Notes under the pieces: model-generated
Seen by the model: only the letters and a program-made list of their open reading frames with translations
What the model was told of the DNA's origin: nothing
Database searches by the model: none
Shown here: piece by piece, positions 39,912-48,881 of the stretch
How the letters are laid out: each line of letters begins with the position of its first letter
Position numbering within the stretch: position 1 is the stretch's first letter
NCBI RefSeq assembly: GCF_009741445.1
Contig: NZ_CP046507.1
Span: forward strand, 1,302,001-1,366,000
Length of the DNA stretch: 64,000 bases
DNA from: Mycobacterium avium subsp. avium
GTDB lineage: Bacteria; Actinomycetota; Actinomycetes; Mycobacteriales; Mycobacteriaceae
Direction: 5' to 3'
Program-made: the position numbers and the translations under genes

Positions 39912-40526
39912 ATGACAGGCCCCACGACCGACACCGACGCTGCTGTGCCGCGCCGGGTCCTGATCGCTGAAGACGAAGCGCTCATTCGACTGGATCTCGC
40001 CGAGATGCTCCGGGAGGAGGGATACGAGATCGTCGGGGAGGCCGGCGACGGGCAGGAAGCCGTCGAGCTGGCCGAGCGCCATCGCCCGGACCTGGTGATC
40101 ATGGACGTCAAGATGCCGCGCCGCGACGGGATCGACGCGGCCTCCGAGATCGCCAGCAAGCGCATCGCGCCGATCGTCGTGCTGACCGCGTTCAGTCAGC
40201 GCGATCTGGTGGAGCGCGCCCGCGACGCCGGGGCGATGGCCTACCTGGTCAAGCCCTTCACCATCAGCGACCTGATCCCGGCGATCGAATTGGCCGTCAG
40301 CCGGTTCAGCGAGATCGCCGAGCTGGAACGCGAGGTCGCCACGCTGTCCGAGCGGCTGGAGACCCGCAAGCTGGTGGAGCGGGCCAAGGGCCTGCTGCAG
40401 ACCGAGCAGGGCATGACCGAACCCGAGGCGTTCAAGTGGATCCAGCGTGCCGCGATGGACCGGCGGACCACGATGAAGCGGGTGGCCGAGGTGGTGCTGG
40501 AGACGCTCGGCACGCCCAAGGAGTAG
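39912..40526 (+). CDS. pdtaR: Response regulator with ANTAR RNA-binding domain
   Basis: A 204-residue orthologue of M. tuberculosis Rv1626 (PdtaR). The receiver domain carries acidic pocket EDE at residues 20-22, phosphoacceptor Asp65 in LVIMDVKMP and the Lys in YLVKPF. The C-terminal ANTAR domain (LETRKLVERAKGLLQTEQGMTEPEAFKWIQRAAMD region) binds RNA hairpins for antitermination. Its histidine kinase PdtaS is encoded elsewhere. ATG 39912 matches the M. tuberculosis start MTGPTTD. Confidence 0.97.
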   Translation: MTGPTTDTDAAVPRRVLIAEDEALIRLDLAEMLREEGYEIVGEAGDGQEAVELAERHRPDLVIMDVKMPRRDGIDAASEIASKRIAPIVVLTAFSQRDLVERARDAGAMAYLVKPFTISDLIPAIELAVSRFSEIAELEREVATLSERLETRKLVERAKGLLQTEQGMTEPEAFKWIQRAAMDRRTTMKRVAEVVLETLGTPKE

Positions 40527-40538
40527 CCGGAGGCCGTC

Positions 40539-40613
40539 GAGTGTGAATCGTTGGCTTTGAGTGTGCATCGTTGGCGACGACACGCCGAGGGGGCTCGCCC
40601 AGGCTTCACACTC
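40539..40613. terminator. Repeat/inverted repeat between convergent pdtaR and thiolase genes
   Basis: GAGTGTGAATCGTTGGC (40539-40555) is repeated with one mismatch at 40559-40575. Its first nine bases are matched by the reverse complement TTCACACTC at 40605-40613. The palindromic arrangement sits between two convergent stop codons and is suited to bidirectional termination. The GAGTGTGAA word resembles a dispersed mycobacterial intergenic element. Confidence 0.55.
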
Positions 40614-40636
40614 GAAGCCCGCGCCGCCGGCACTCC

Positions 40637-41851
40637 CTATCGCGCGACGATCACCGACGAGCCGTGGCCGAACAGGCCCTGGTTGGCGGTGATGCCGACC
40701 GTGGCGTTCTCCACCTGCCGGCCGGTGGCCTGACCCCGCAGTTGCCAGGTCAGCTCGCAGACCTGAGCGATCGCCTGCGCGGGAATGGCCTCGCCGAAAC
40801 AGGCCAGCCCGCCGGACGGGTTGACCGGCACCCGGCCGCCGAGGGTGGTGGCGCCGCTGCGCAGCAGCGCCTCGGCCTCACCTTTGGGGCACAGGCCCAG
40901 GTGCTCGTACCAGTCGAGCTCCAGCGCGGTGGACAGGTCGTACACCTCGGCCAGGCTCAGGTCCTCGGGCGCGACACCGGCCTCGGCGTAGGCCGCGTCG
41001 ATGATCTGGTCCTTGAACACCCGATCCGGCGCGGGCACCGCGGCCGTGGAATCCGTTGCGATATCCGGTAATTCGGGCAGATGCTGCGGGTAGCGCGGAG
41101 TCACCGTGCTGACCGCGCGCACCGACGGCACACCGGCCAGCGAGCCGAGGTGTTCGCGGGCGAACTTCGCGCTGGCCACGACCAGCGCGGCCGCGCCGTC
41201 GGAGGTGGCGCAGATGTCCAGCAGCCGCAGCGGGTCGGCCACCACCGCGCTGGCCAGCACGTCCTCGACGGACACCTCCTTGCGGTAGCGGGCATTCGGG
41301 TTCTGCAGGCCGTGGCGCGAGTTCTTCACCTTCACCTGGGCGAAGTCCTCGAGTGTGGCGCCGTAGAGGTCCATCCGCCGCCGCGCCAGCAGCGCGAAGT
41401 AGACCGGGTTGGTGGCGCCGATCAGGTGGAACCGCTGCCAGTCGGGATCGTTCTTGCGCTCACCGCCGACCGGGGCGAAGAAGCCCTTGGGCGTGGTGTC
41501 GGCGCCGATCACCAGGGCCACATCGCAGAAGCCCGCGAGGATTTGTGCCCGGGCGCTCTGCAGCGCCTGCGACCCGCTGGCGCACGCGGCGTAGCTGGAG
41601 CTGACCGGCACGCCGTTCCATCCCAGCTTCTGGGCGAACGTCGCGCCCGCGACGAATCCCGGGTAGCCGTTGCGGATGGTGTCGGCGCCGGCCACCAACT
41701 GGATCTGACGCCAGTCCAGGCCGGCTTCGGCCAGAGCCGCTCGCGCCGCCGCCACGCCGTACTCGGTGAAATCGTTGCCCCACTTGCCCCAGGGGTGCAT
41801 GCCCGCCCCGAGGATGTAGAGCGGTTCGGGCGGGGTGCTCGGGGTTGTCAT
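40637..41851 (-). CDS. Thiolase-like lipid-transfer protein (Rv1627c homologue)
   Basis: A 404-residue SCP-x-type thiolase. The nucleophile Cys lies in SSSYAACASGSQAL, and the C-terminal GHGSSVIVAR supplies the second catalytic block. The usual GGxxxxGHPxGA motif is replaced by GGLACFGEAIPA, as in sterol carrier thiolases and Ltp2-type aldolases. It overlaps the DUF35 gene by 4 bp; such pairs often form one enzyme complex acting on CoA esters, for example retro-aldol cleavage of steroid side chains. ATG 41851 is the start. Confidence 0.9.
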   Translation of the reverse strand: MTTPSTPPEPLYILGAGMHPWGKWGNDFTEYGVAAARAALAEAGLDWRQIQLVAGADTIRNGYPGFVAGATFAQKLGWNGVPVSSSYAACASGSQALQSARAQILAGFCDVALVIGADTTPKGFFAPVGGERKNDPDWQRFHLIGATNPVYFALLARRRMDLYGATLEDFAQVKVKNSRHGLQNPNARYRKEVSVEDVLASAVVADPLRLLDICATSDGAAALVVASAKFAREHLGSLAGVPSVRAVSTVTPRYPQHLPELPDIATDSTAAVPAPDRVFKDQIIDAAYAEAGVAPEDLSLAEVYDLSTALELDWYEHLGLCPKGEAEALLRSGATTLGGRVPVNPSGGLACFGEAIPAQAIAQVCELTWQLRGQATGRQVENATVGITANQGLFGHGSSVIVAR

Positions 41852-42288
41852 GCGCGCCTCCACGCGTGCACCATGCGCTGCACGCCGTCGTCGTCGGTGT
41901 ACAGCGGCATCGTGGTCAGCTCCATCTCCATGCCGACCTTCAAGTCGGCGGCCAGCGTGCCCTCGACCACCTTGCCCAGCACGATCAGACCCTCCTTCGC
42001 CAACTCCACGGCGGCGACGGCGAACGGCTCGAACGGGTCCGGGGACGGGTAGGGCGGGGGCGGGGCATAGCGGTTCTCGGTGTAGCTCCACAGCGTTCCC
42101 CGCCTGGACAGCGGAGTCGATTCCAGCGCGTCGCCGTCGCAACCCGGATTGGGGCAGTTGTTCTCCCGGGGCGGGAAGACGTAGGTGCCGCACTGGGGGC
42201 ATTTGCTGCCGATCAGGTGCGGGGCGCCGGCCTCGTCGGTGGCGAACCATCCCTCGACCGCCGGTTGTTGTCGGATGACTTCGGGCAC
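41848..42288 (-). CDS. DUF35 zinc-ribbon/OB-fold acyl-CoA-associated protein (Rv1628c homologue)
   Basis: A 146-residue protein with an N-terminal rubredoxin-like zinc ribbon (KCPQCGTYVFPPRENNCPNPGC) and a C-terminal OB fold (SYTENRYAPP, GLIVLGKVVEG). It is the usual partner of the thiolase encoded just downstream. GTG 42288 starts it; the stop overlaps the thiolase ATG. It is divergent from polA by 107 bp. Confidence 0.9.
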   Translation of the reverse strand: MPEVIRQQPAVEGWFATDEAGAPHLIGSKCPQCGTYVFPPRENNCPNPGCDGDALESTPLSRRGTLWSYTENRYAPPPPYPSPDPFEPFAVAAVELAKEGLIVLGKVVEGTLAADLKVGMEMELTTMPLYTDDDGVQRMVHAWRRA

Positions 42289-42382
42289 CGGGTCAGCGTA
42301 CCCAGCGGCAGCACAAAACTGAAACGTGTTGCAGTTCTGCCGGCGGCGCGGTCGCGGGGCGGAACTCGTCGTAGCGGGTGCC

Positions 42383-42388
42383 TAAAGT
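42383..42388 (+). promoter_or_regulatory. -10 box of a leaderless polA transcript
   Basis: TAAAGT fits TANNNT exactly and lies 7 nt before GTG 42396. No Shine-Dalgarno is present. It argues against the longer frame beginning at GTG 42378. Confidence 0.55.
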
Positions 42389-42395
42389 GAGAGCC

Positions 42396-45137
42396 GTGCC
42401 CGCCACGAAAGCCGCGACGAAAACCGCCACCAAAACCGCCGCCGGGGCCGGCGAGGAACAAAACCGGCCGACACTGATGCTGCTGGACGGCAACTCGCTG
42501 GCGTTCCGGGCGTTCTATGCGCTGCCCGCCGAGAACTTCAAGACCCGCGGCGGGCTGACCACCAACGCGGTCTACGGCTTCACCGCGATGCTGATCAACC
42601 TGCTGCGCGACGAGGCCCCGACCCACATCGCCGCGGCCTTCGACGTGTCCCGGCAGACCTTCCGCTCCGATCGCTACCCGGAATACAAGGCCAACCGCTC
42701 GGCGACCCCAGACGAGTTCCACGGCCAGATCGACATCACCAAGGAAGTCCTGGCGGCGCTGGGCATCACGGTGCTCGCCGAGCCGGGATTCGAGGCCGAC
42801 GACTTGATCGCCACCTTGGCCACCCAGGCCGAGAACGAGGGCTACCGGGTGCTGGTGGTCACCGGCGACCGCGACTCGCTGCAGTTGGTCAGCGACAACG
42901 TGACGGTGCTCTACCCGCGCAAGGGCGTCAGCGAGCTGACCCGCTTCACCCCCGAGGCGGTCGTCGAAAAATATGGGCTGACCCCCCAGCAGTACCCCGA
43001 CTTCGCCGCCCTGCGCGGCGACCCCAGCGACAACCTGCCCGGCATTCCCGGTGTGGGGGAGAAGACCGCCTCCAAGTGGATCGCCGAATACGGGTCGCTG
43101 CAGGCGCTGGTCGACAACGTCGACTCGGTACGCGGCAAGGTCGGCGACGCGCTGCGCGAACACCTGGCCAGCGTGATCCGCAACCGCGAGCTGACCGATC
43201 TGATCAAGGACGTGCCGCTGGCCCAGACGCCCGACACGCTGCGGCTGCAGCCCTGGGACCGCGACCAGATCCACCGGCTCTTCGACGACCTGGAGTTCCG
43301 GGTGCTGCGCGACCGGCTGTTCGAAACCCTGGCCGCGGTGGAGCCCGAGGTCGACGAGGGTTTCGACGTGCGCGGCGGCGCGCTGGAAGCCGGCGAACTG
43401 GCGGTGTGGTTGGCCGAGCACAGCTCCGGCAAGCGCTTCGGGCTGGCCGTCGCCGGCACCCACCTGGCCTACGACGCCGACTGCACCGCGCTGGCCATCG
43501 TCTCCGCCGACGGCGAGGGCCGCTACATCGACACCTCGGCGCTGGATCCCGACGACGAAGCCGCGCTGGCGTCCTGGCTGGCCGACCCCGGTCCGCCCAA
43601 GGCGCTGCACGAGGCCAAGCTGGCGATGCACGACCTGGCCGGGCGGGGCTGGACGCTGGCCGGCGTCACCTCCGACACCGCGCTGGCCGCCTACCTGGTG
43701 CGGCCCGGTCAGCGCAGCTTCTCCCTCGACGATCTCGCGCTGCGCTATCTGCGCCGCGAGCTGCGCGCGGAAAACCCTCAGCAGCAACAGCTTTCGCTGC
43801 TGGATGACACCGACGGCACCGACGACCAGGCGGTGCAGACGCTGATCCTGCGGGCGGTGGCGGTGCTGGATCTGGCCGACGCGCTCGACGAGGAACTGGC
43901 CCGCATCAACTCGACCTCGCTGTTGAGCGGCATGGAGCTGCCGGTGCAGCGGGTGCTCGCCGGAATGGAAAACGCCGGTATCGCAGTCGATTTGGACTTG
44001 CTCAGCGAGTTGCAGAGCGATTTCGCCCACCAGATCCGCGACGCGGCCGAGGCGGCGTACGCGGTGATCGGCAAGCAGATCAACCTCGGCTCGCCAAAAC
44101 AGTTGCAGGCGGTGCTCTTCGACGAGCTTCAGATGCCGAAGACCAAACGCACCAAGACCGGCTACACCACCGACGCGGATGCCCTGCAGTCGCTGTTCGA
44201 CAAGACCGGCCACCCGTTCCTACAGCACCTTTTGGCCCACCGGGACGCCACCCGGCTCAAGGTCACCGTCGACGGGCTGCTGAACTCGGTGGCCTCCGAC
44301 GGGCGCATCCACACCACCTTCAACCAAACCATCGCGGCGACGGGCCGATTGTCGTCGACCGAGCCGAACCTGCAGAACATTCCGATCCGCACCGAGGCGG
44401 GCCGGCGGACCCGCGACGCGTTCGTGGTCGGCGACGGTTATGCCGAGCTGATGACCGCCGACTACAGCCAGATCGAGATGCGGATCATGGCCCACCTGTC
44501 CCAGGACGCCGGGCTGATCGAAGCCTTCAACACGGGGGAGGACCTGCACTCGTTCGTGGCCTCCCGCGCCTTCGGGGTGCCCATCGAGGAGGTCACCGGC
44601 GAGCTGCGCCGCCGGGTCAAGGCCATGTCCTACGGGCTGGCCTACGGGCTGAGCGCCTACGGGCTGTCGCAACAGCTCAAGATCTCCACCGAGGAGGCCA
44701 AGGAGCAGATGGACGCCTACTTCGCCCGGTTCGGCGGGGTGCGCGACTACCTGCACGCCGTCGTCGAACAGGCCCGCAAGGACGGCTACACCTCGACGGT
44801 GCTGGGCCGCCGCCGGTACCTGCCCGAGCTCGACAGCAGCAACCGGCAGGTGCGCGAAGCCGCCGAGCGGGCGGCGCTGAATGCGCCCATCCAGGGCAGC
44901 GCCGCCGACATCATCAAGGTGGCCATGATCGAGGTCGACAAGGCGATCAAGGAGGCGGGCCTGCAGTCGCGGATCCTGTTGCAGGTGCACGACGAGCTGC
45001 TCTTCGAGGTCGCGGCCGGCGAGCGGGAGCAGCTGGAAGCGCTGGCCCGCGACAAGATGGGCGGCGCCTACCCGCTCGACGTCCCGCTGGAGGTGTCCGT
45101 GGGCTACGGCCGCAGCTGGGACGCTGCGGCGCACTGA
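42396..45137 (+). CDS. polA: DNA polymerase I
   Basis: The 913-residue repair and Okazaki-processing polymerase. The N-terminal 5'-3' exonuclease domain shows LLDGNSLAFRAFYALP, FEADDLIATLA, TGDRDSLQLV and the helix-hairpin-helix GIPGVGEKTA. A degenerate, inactive 3'-5' exonuclease region follows. The polymerase domain has TADYSQIEMRIMAHLS (motif A), RRRVKAMSYGLAYGLS (motif B) and LQVHDELLFE (motif C). GTG 42396 is chosen from the -10 box and the ATKAATKT N-terminus. The first 25 residues are a Lys/Thr/Ala-rich tail. Confidence 0.97.
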   Translation: MPATKAATKTATKTAAGAGEEQNRPTLMLLDGNSLAFRAFYALPAENFKTRGGLTTNAVYGFTAMLINLLRDEAPTHIAAAFDVSRQTFRSDRYPEYKANRSATPDEFHGQIDITKEVLAALGITVLAEPGFEADDLIATLATQAENEGYRVLVVTGDRDSLQLVSDNVTVLYPRKGVSELTRFTPEAVVEKYGLTPQQYPDFAALRGDPSDNLPGIPGVGEKTASKWIAEYGSLQALVDNVDSVRGKVGDALREHLASVIRNRELTDLIKDVPLAQTPDTLRLQPWDRDQIHRLFDDLEFRVLRDRLFETLAAVEPEVDEGFDVRGGALEAGELAVWLAEHSSGKRFGLAVAGTHLAYDADCTALAIVSADGEGRYIDTSALDPDDEAALASWLADPGPPKALHEAKLAMHDLAGRGWTLAGVTSDTALAAYLVRPGQRSFSLDDLALRYLRRELRAENPQQQQLSLLDDTDGTDDQAVQTLILRAVAVLDLADALDEELARINSTSLLSGMELPVQRVLAGMENAGIAVDLDLLSELQSDFAHQIRDAAEAAYAVIGKQINLGSPKQLQAVLFDELQMPKTKRTKTGYTTDADALQSLFDKTGHPFLQHLLAHRDATRLKVTVDGLLNSVASDGRIHTTFNQTIAATGRLSSTEPNLQNIPIRTEAGRRTRDAFVVGDGYAELMTADYSQIEMRIMAHLSQDAGLIEAFNTGEDLHSFVASRAFGVPIEEVTGELRRRVKAMSYGLAYGLSAYGLSQQLKISTEEAKEQMDAYFARFGGVRDYLHAVVEQARKDGYTSTVLGRRRYLPELDSSNRQVREAAERAALNAPIQGSAADIIKVAMIEVDKAIKEAGLQSRILLQVHDELLFEVAAGEREQLEALARDKMGGAYPLDVPLEVSVGYGRSWDAAAH

Positions 45138-45149
45138 GGACCACCGCCC

Positions 45150-45779
45150 ATGCCTGCGGCGAGACGCCGTCGCGGTCGCCCGGCCGGTTCCCGGGTCGAT
45201 CCCGACGAGCGGCGCACCGCGCTTCTCGACGCCGCCGAGCGGGCCATCCGGGCCAAGGGGCCGTCCGCCGGGCTGGTCGACATCGCCGGTGAGGCGGGCT
45301 TCGTCCGGTCGGCGGTCTACGCCATGTATCCCGGGCGGGACGCGCTGCTGGCCGAGCTGAGCCGGCGCACCGCGCAGCGGCTGCTCGGCGAAATCACCAC
45401 GCGCGCAGCGGGTTCCACCGATCTACGGCAGCGGATGGCGCTGTTCTTCGACGTGATCAGCGCGTGGATGCAGGCCGAGCCCAACCTGTACCGGGCGCTG
45501 ACCGGCGACCCGTCCACCAGCGTCTTCGAACAACTGGCCGGGGCGGTCGAACAGATGCTCACGACCTCCTCGGGGTCGGAGCAGGCCCGCCGGGCGGCCG
45601 CGCCGTGGTCGCGGGCCATCGTCGGGTCGGCGGTGTCGGCCGCCGAATGGTGGTGCCGCGCCGGCACCATGCCCCGCGCCGAGCTCGTCGAACACCTGAC
45701 CGCGCTGTGCTGGGACGGCGGCGCGGCGCTGCCGTTCAACGCCGACGACATCAGAACCATTGACAGCGGACCCCATTAA
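45150..45779 (+). CDS. TetR-family transcriptional regulator
   Basis: The 209-residue product begins with a basic tail (MPAARRRRGRPAGSR) and a TetR helix-turn-helix at about residues 24-65 (ALLDAAERAIRAKG, VDIAGEAGFVRSAVYAMYPGRDALL). The C-terminal ligand domain is unrecognised. It starts 12 bp after polA and ends 17 bp before the carotenoid oxygenase gene, so it probably controls that gene. I do not recall this pair between polA and rpsA in H37Rv. Confidence 0.9.
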   Translation: MPAARRRRGRPAGSRVDPDERRTALLDAAERAIRAKGPSAGLVDIAGEAGFVRSAVYAMYPGRDALLAELSRRTAQRLLGEITTRAAGSTDLRQRMALFFDVISAWMQAEPNLYRALTGDPSTSVFEQLAGAVEQMLTTSSGSEQARRAAAPWSRAIVGSAVSAAEWWCRAGTMPRAELVEHLTALCWDGGAALPFNADDIRTIDSGPH

Positions 45780-45796
45780 TAAACACACTGTCTTTT

Positions 45797-47323
45797 ATGG
45801 TTCTGGCAGACGTGCAAGCGCCGTCGCGCTACTGGGAAAACATCGTCGGCGAAACCGACCTCGACGTCACCGACATCACCGGCACCTTGCCCGACGGCCT
45901 CGTGGGCACCCTGTACCGCAACGGTTCGGGCCGCTGGACGGTGGGATCGACGCAAGTCGAGAGCATTTTCGACGCCGACGGGATGGTCAGCGCGTTCGTG
46001 CTCGACGGGTCCGGGGTGCGGTTCCGCAACCGGTTCGTCCGCACCCGCCACTACCTGAGGTCGACCGCGGCCGGGCGGCTGGTCGACCGCGGGTTCGCCT
46101 ACCAGCGACCCGGCGGCCCGCCGGCCAATGCGCTGCGGCTGCCGGCCAACACCGCCAACACCAGCGTCATGGTCAACCGCAACCAGCTGCTGGCGCTGTG
46201 GGAGGGCGGGCCACCGCACGAACTCGACCTCGACACGCTGGACACCATCGGCCGGTGCAACCTGCGCGGGGCGCTGCGGGGTCCGGTGCGCGCCTATTCG
46301 GCGCACTACCGCTACGACCCGATGACCAACACCAAGGTCAACTTCGGCTTCGACCCGTACGTCCCGCGCATCGACCCCGGCCATGCGCTGCGCGGTCCCC
46401 GGCGGCTGCGGCGGCTGCGGGAGCTGGCCGCCGAGGCGGTGCCCCGGGTGCGGCTGCGCCTGTATGAGACCGGCGCCGACGGGGTGACGCGATACCTGCA
46501 CGCGGTGCCGTTGCCGGGCATGGGCGTGGTGCACGACATGGCGTTGACCACGCGCTACGCCGTCTTCGTGCTGTCCCCGCTGCGGATCAACCCGTGGGCG
46601 TTGACCGGCCGCCAATCTTATTGGGAATCCATATGTTTCAAGCCGGACGCGCCGTCGTATTTCGTGCTCGCCCCACGCGACGGCGGGGCGGTCCGGGTGG
46701 TCGAGACCGACCCGTTCTATCACTGGCATTTCACCAACGCCTACGACGACGGCGACGACGTCGTCGTCGAACTGCCGCGGTTCGCGCCGCAGACCTACGC
46801 CGGCATGAAGAACTACACCGCGCACATCCGCTCGGACATCGCGCAGGTCGACGACTACGGAGCCATCGAGGACGCCGTGGTGCTCACCCGGTTCCGGATC
46901 GCGGCGTCGGGCCGGGTGACCCGCGAGCCACTGGCCGATTTCGGCTGCGAATTCCCCCAGATCGACCCCCGCCGCGGCACCATGCGCCACCACGTCTCCT
47001 ACCTGACCGTCCAGGACCCGGCCAAGTTCCCCGGACAAGGGATAGCCCGCGTCGACCACCGCACCGGCGAGGCGCAAACGTACTGCCCACCCGGGCAGGT
47101 GTTGGTGGAGCCGATCTTCGTGCCGCGGCCCGGCGGCACCGCCGAGGACGACGGGTGGCTGCTCACCGTCGGCTATGACGAATCGCGGCATCTCAGCAGG
47201 TTGATGGTGGTGGACGCGGCGCACGTGGCCGACGGGCCGGTCGCGGAGGCGTGGCTGCCGTTTCACGTCCCAATGAGCTATCACGGCACCTTCACCACCC
47301 GGGTGGCGCAGCGGACCGGGTGA
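45797..47323 (+). CDS. Carotenoid cleavage oxygenase family protein
   Basis: The 508-residue product belongs to the RPE65/carotenoid oxygenase family, which cleaves conjugated double bonds of carotenoids or stilbenes with non-heme Fe(II). The four iron-ligand histidines are visible in SAHYRYDP, GVVHDMALT, YHWHFTNAYDDGD and MSYHGTF near the C-terminus. LYRNGSGRW at the N-terminus is typical. ATG 45797 starts 17 bp after a TetR gene, with TTAATAAA in the gap but no clear Shine-Dalgarno. The substrate is unknown. Confidence 0.92.
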   Translation: MVLADVQAPSRYWENIVGETDLDVTDITGTLPDGLVGTLYRNGSGRWTVGSTQVESIFDADGMVSAFVLDGSGVRFRNRFVRTRHYLRSTAAGRLVDRGFAYQRPGGPPANALRLPANTANTSVMVNRNQLLALWEGGPPHELDLDTLDTIGRCNLRGALRGPVRAYSAHYRYDPMTNTKVNFGFDPYVPRIDPGHALRGPRRLRRLRELAAEAVPRVRLRLYETGADGVTRYLHAVPLPGMGVVHDMALTTRYAVFVLSPLRINPWALTGRQSYWESICFKPDAPSYFVLAPRDGGAVRVVETDPFYHWHFTNAYDDGDDVVVELPRFAPQTYAGMKNYTAHIRSDIAQVDDYGAIEDAVVLTRFRIAASGRVTREPLADFGCEFPQIDPRRGTMRHHVSYLTVQDPAKFPGQGIARVDHRTGEAQTYCPPGQVLVEPIFVPRPGGTAEDDGWLLTVGYDESRHLSRLMVVDAAHVADGPVAEAWLPFHVPMSYHGTFTTRVAQRTG

Positions 47324-47426
47324 CGCGGCGGGTCCGGGTTTGGCCAGCTTGCGCACAGTCGAGTAGCCTCGACAGGTAAATCCCAATTGTCCCTACGACC
47401 AAACCTGTCCGGAGCAACCCAACAAC

Positions 47427-48869
47427 ATGCCGAGTCCCGCCGTCACCTCGCCCCAAGTAGCCGTCAACGACATTGGCTCCAGCGAGGACTTTCTCGCCGC
47501 AATCGACAAAACGATCAAGTACTTCAACGATGGCGACATCGTCGAGGGCACGATCGTCAAAGTGGACCGGGACGAGGTGCTCCTCGACATCGGCTACAAG
47601 ACCGAAGGGGTCATCCCCGCCCGCGAGCTCTCCATCAAGCACGACGTCGACCCCAACGAGGTCGTTTCCGTGGGAGATGAGGTGGAAGCCCTGGTCCTCA
47701 CCAAGGAGGACAAAGAGGGCCGCCTGATCCTGTCCAAGAAGCGCGCTCAGTACGAGCGCGCCTGGGGCACCATCGAGGCGCTCAAGGAGAAGGACGAGGC
47801 CGTCAAGGGCACCGTCATCGAGGTGGTCAAGGGTGGCCTGATCCTCGACATCGGCCTGCGCGGCTTCCTGCCCGCCTCGCTGGTCGAGATGCGCCGGGTC
47901 CGCGATCTGCAGCCCTACATCGGCAAGGAGATCGAGGCCAAGATCATCGAGCTGGACAAGAACCGCAACAACGTGGTGCTGAGCCGCCGCGCCTGGCTGG
48001 AGCAGACCCAGTCCGAGGTGCGCAGCGAGTTCCTCAACCAGCTGCAGAAGGGCGCCATCCGCAAGGGTGTGGTCTCCTCCATCGTCAACTTCGGCGCGTT
48101 CGTCGACCTGGGCGGCGTGGACGGCCTGGTGCACGTCTCCGAGCTCTCCTGGAAGCACATCGACCACCCGTCCGAGGTGGTGCAGGTGGGCGACGAGGTC
48201 ACCGTCGAGGTGCTCGACGTCGACATGGACCGCGAGCGGGTTTCGTTGTCGCTCAAGGCAACTCAGGAAGACCCGTGGCGCCACTTCGCCCGCACCCACG
48301 CCATCGGCCAGATCGTGCCCGGCAAGGTCACCAAGCTGGTTCCGTTCGGCGCGTTCGTGCGCGTCGAGGAGGGCATCGAGGGTCTGGTGCACATCTCGGA
48401 GCTGGCCGAGCGGCACGTCGAGGTGCCCGACCAGGTGGTCGCGGTCGGCGACGACGCGATGGTCAAGGTCATCGACATCGACCTGGAGCGGCGCCGGATC
48501 TCGTTGAGCCTCAAGCAGGCCAACGAGGACTACACCGAGGAGTTCGACCCCGCCAAGTACGGCATGGCCGACTCCTACGACGAGCAGGGCAACTACATCT
48601 TCCCCGAGGGATTCGACCCCGAAACCAACGAATGGCTCGAGGGATTCGAGAAGCAGCGCGCCGAGTGGGAGGCCCGCTACGCCGAGGCCGAGCGCCGGCA
48701 CAAGATGCACACCGCGCAGATGGAGAAGTTCGCCGCGGCCGAGGCGGCCGGGCACGCCGGCGGCGAGCAGTCGCCCGGCAACGGCGCACCGGCGGAGAAG
48801 GCGGGCGGTTCGCTGGCCAGCGACGCCCAACTGGCCGCGCTGCGGGAAAAGCTCGCCGGCAACGCCTGA
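47427..48869 (+). CDS. rpsA: 30S ribosomal protein S1
   Basis: The 480-residue product has four S1 RNA-binding repeats (about residues 36-105, 123-188, 209-277 and 294-363), each with the GxxxxxxxG and RISLSLK-type ends. A charged C-terminal tail follows, ending SDAQLAALREKLAGNA; the equivalent tail in M. tuberculosis has been discussed in pyrazinamide action. It binds mRNA for translation initiation and trans-translation. ATG 47427 follows a 103-bp leader. Confidence 0.97.
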   Translation: MPSPAVTSPQVAVNDIGSSEDFLAAIDKTIKYFNDGDIVEGTIVKVDRDEVLLDIGYKTEGVIPARELSIKHDVDPNEVVSVGDEVEALVLTKEDKEGRLILSKKRAQYERAWGTIEALKEKDEAVKGTVIEVVKGGLILDIGLRGFLPASLVEMRRVRDLQPYIGKEIEAKIIELDKNRNNVVLSRRAWLEQTQSEVRSEFLNQLQKGAIRKGVVSSIVNFGAFVDLGGVDGLVHVSELSWKHIDHPSEVVQVGDEVTVEVLDVDMDRERVSLSLKATQEDPWRHFARTHAIGQIVPGKVTKLVPFGAFVRVEEGIEGLVHISELAERHVEVPDQVVAVGDDAMVKVIDIDLERRRISLSLKQANEDYTEEFDPAKYGMADSYDEQGNYIFPEGFDPETNEWLEGFEKQRAEWEARYAEAERRHKMHTAQMEKFAAAEAAGHAGGEQSPGNGAPAEKAGGSLASDAQLAALREKLAGNA

Positions 48870-48881
48870 TTCAGCTCGCTG

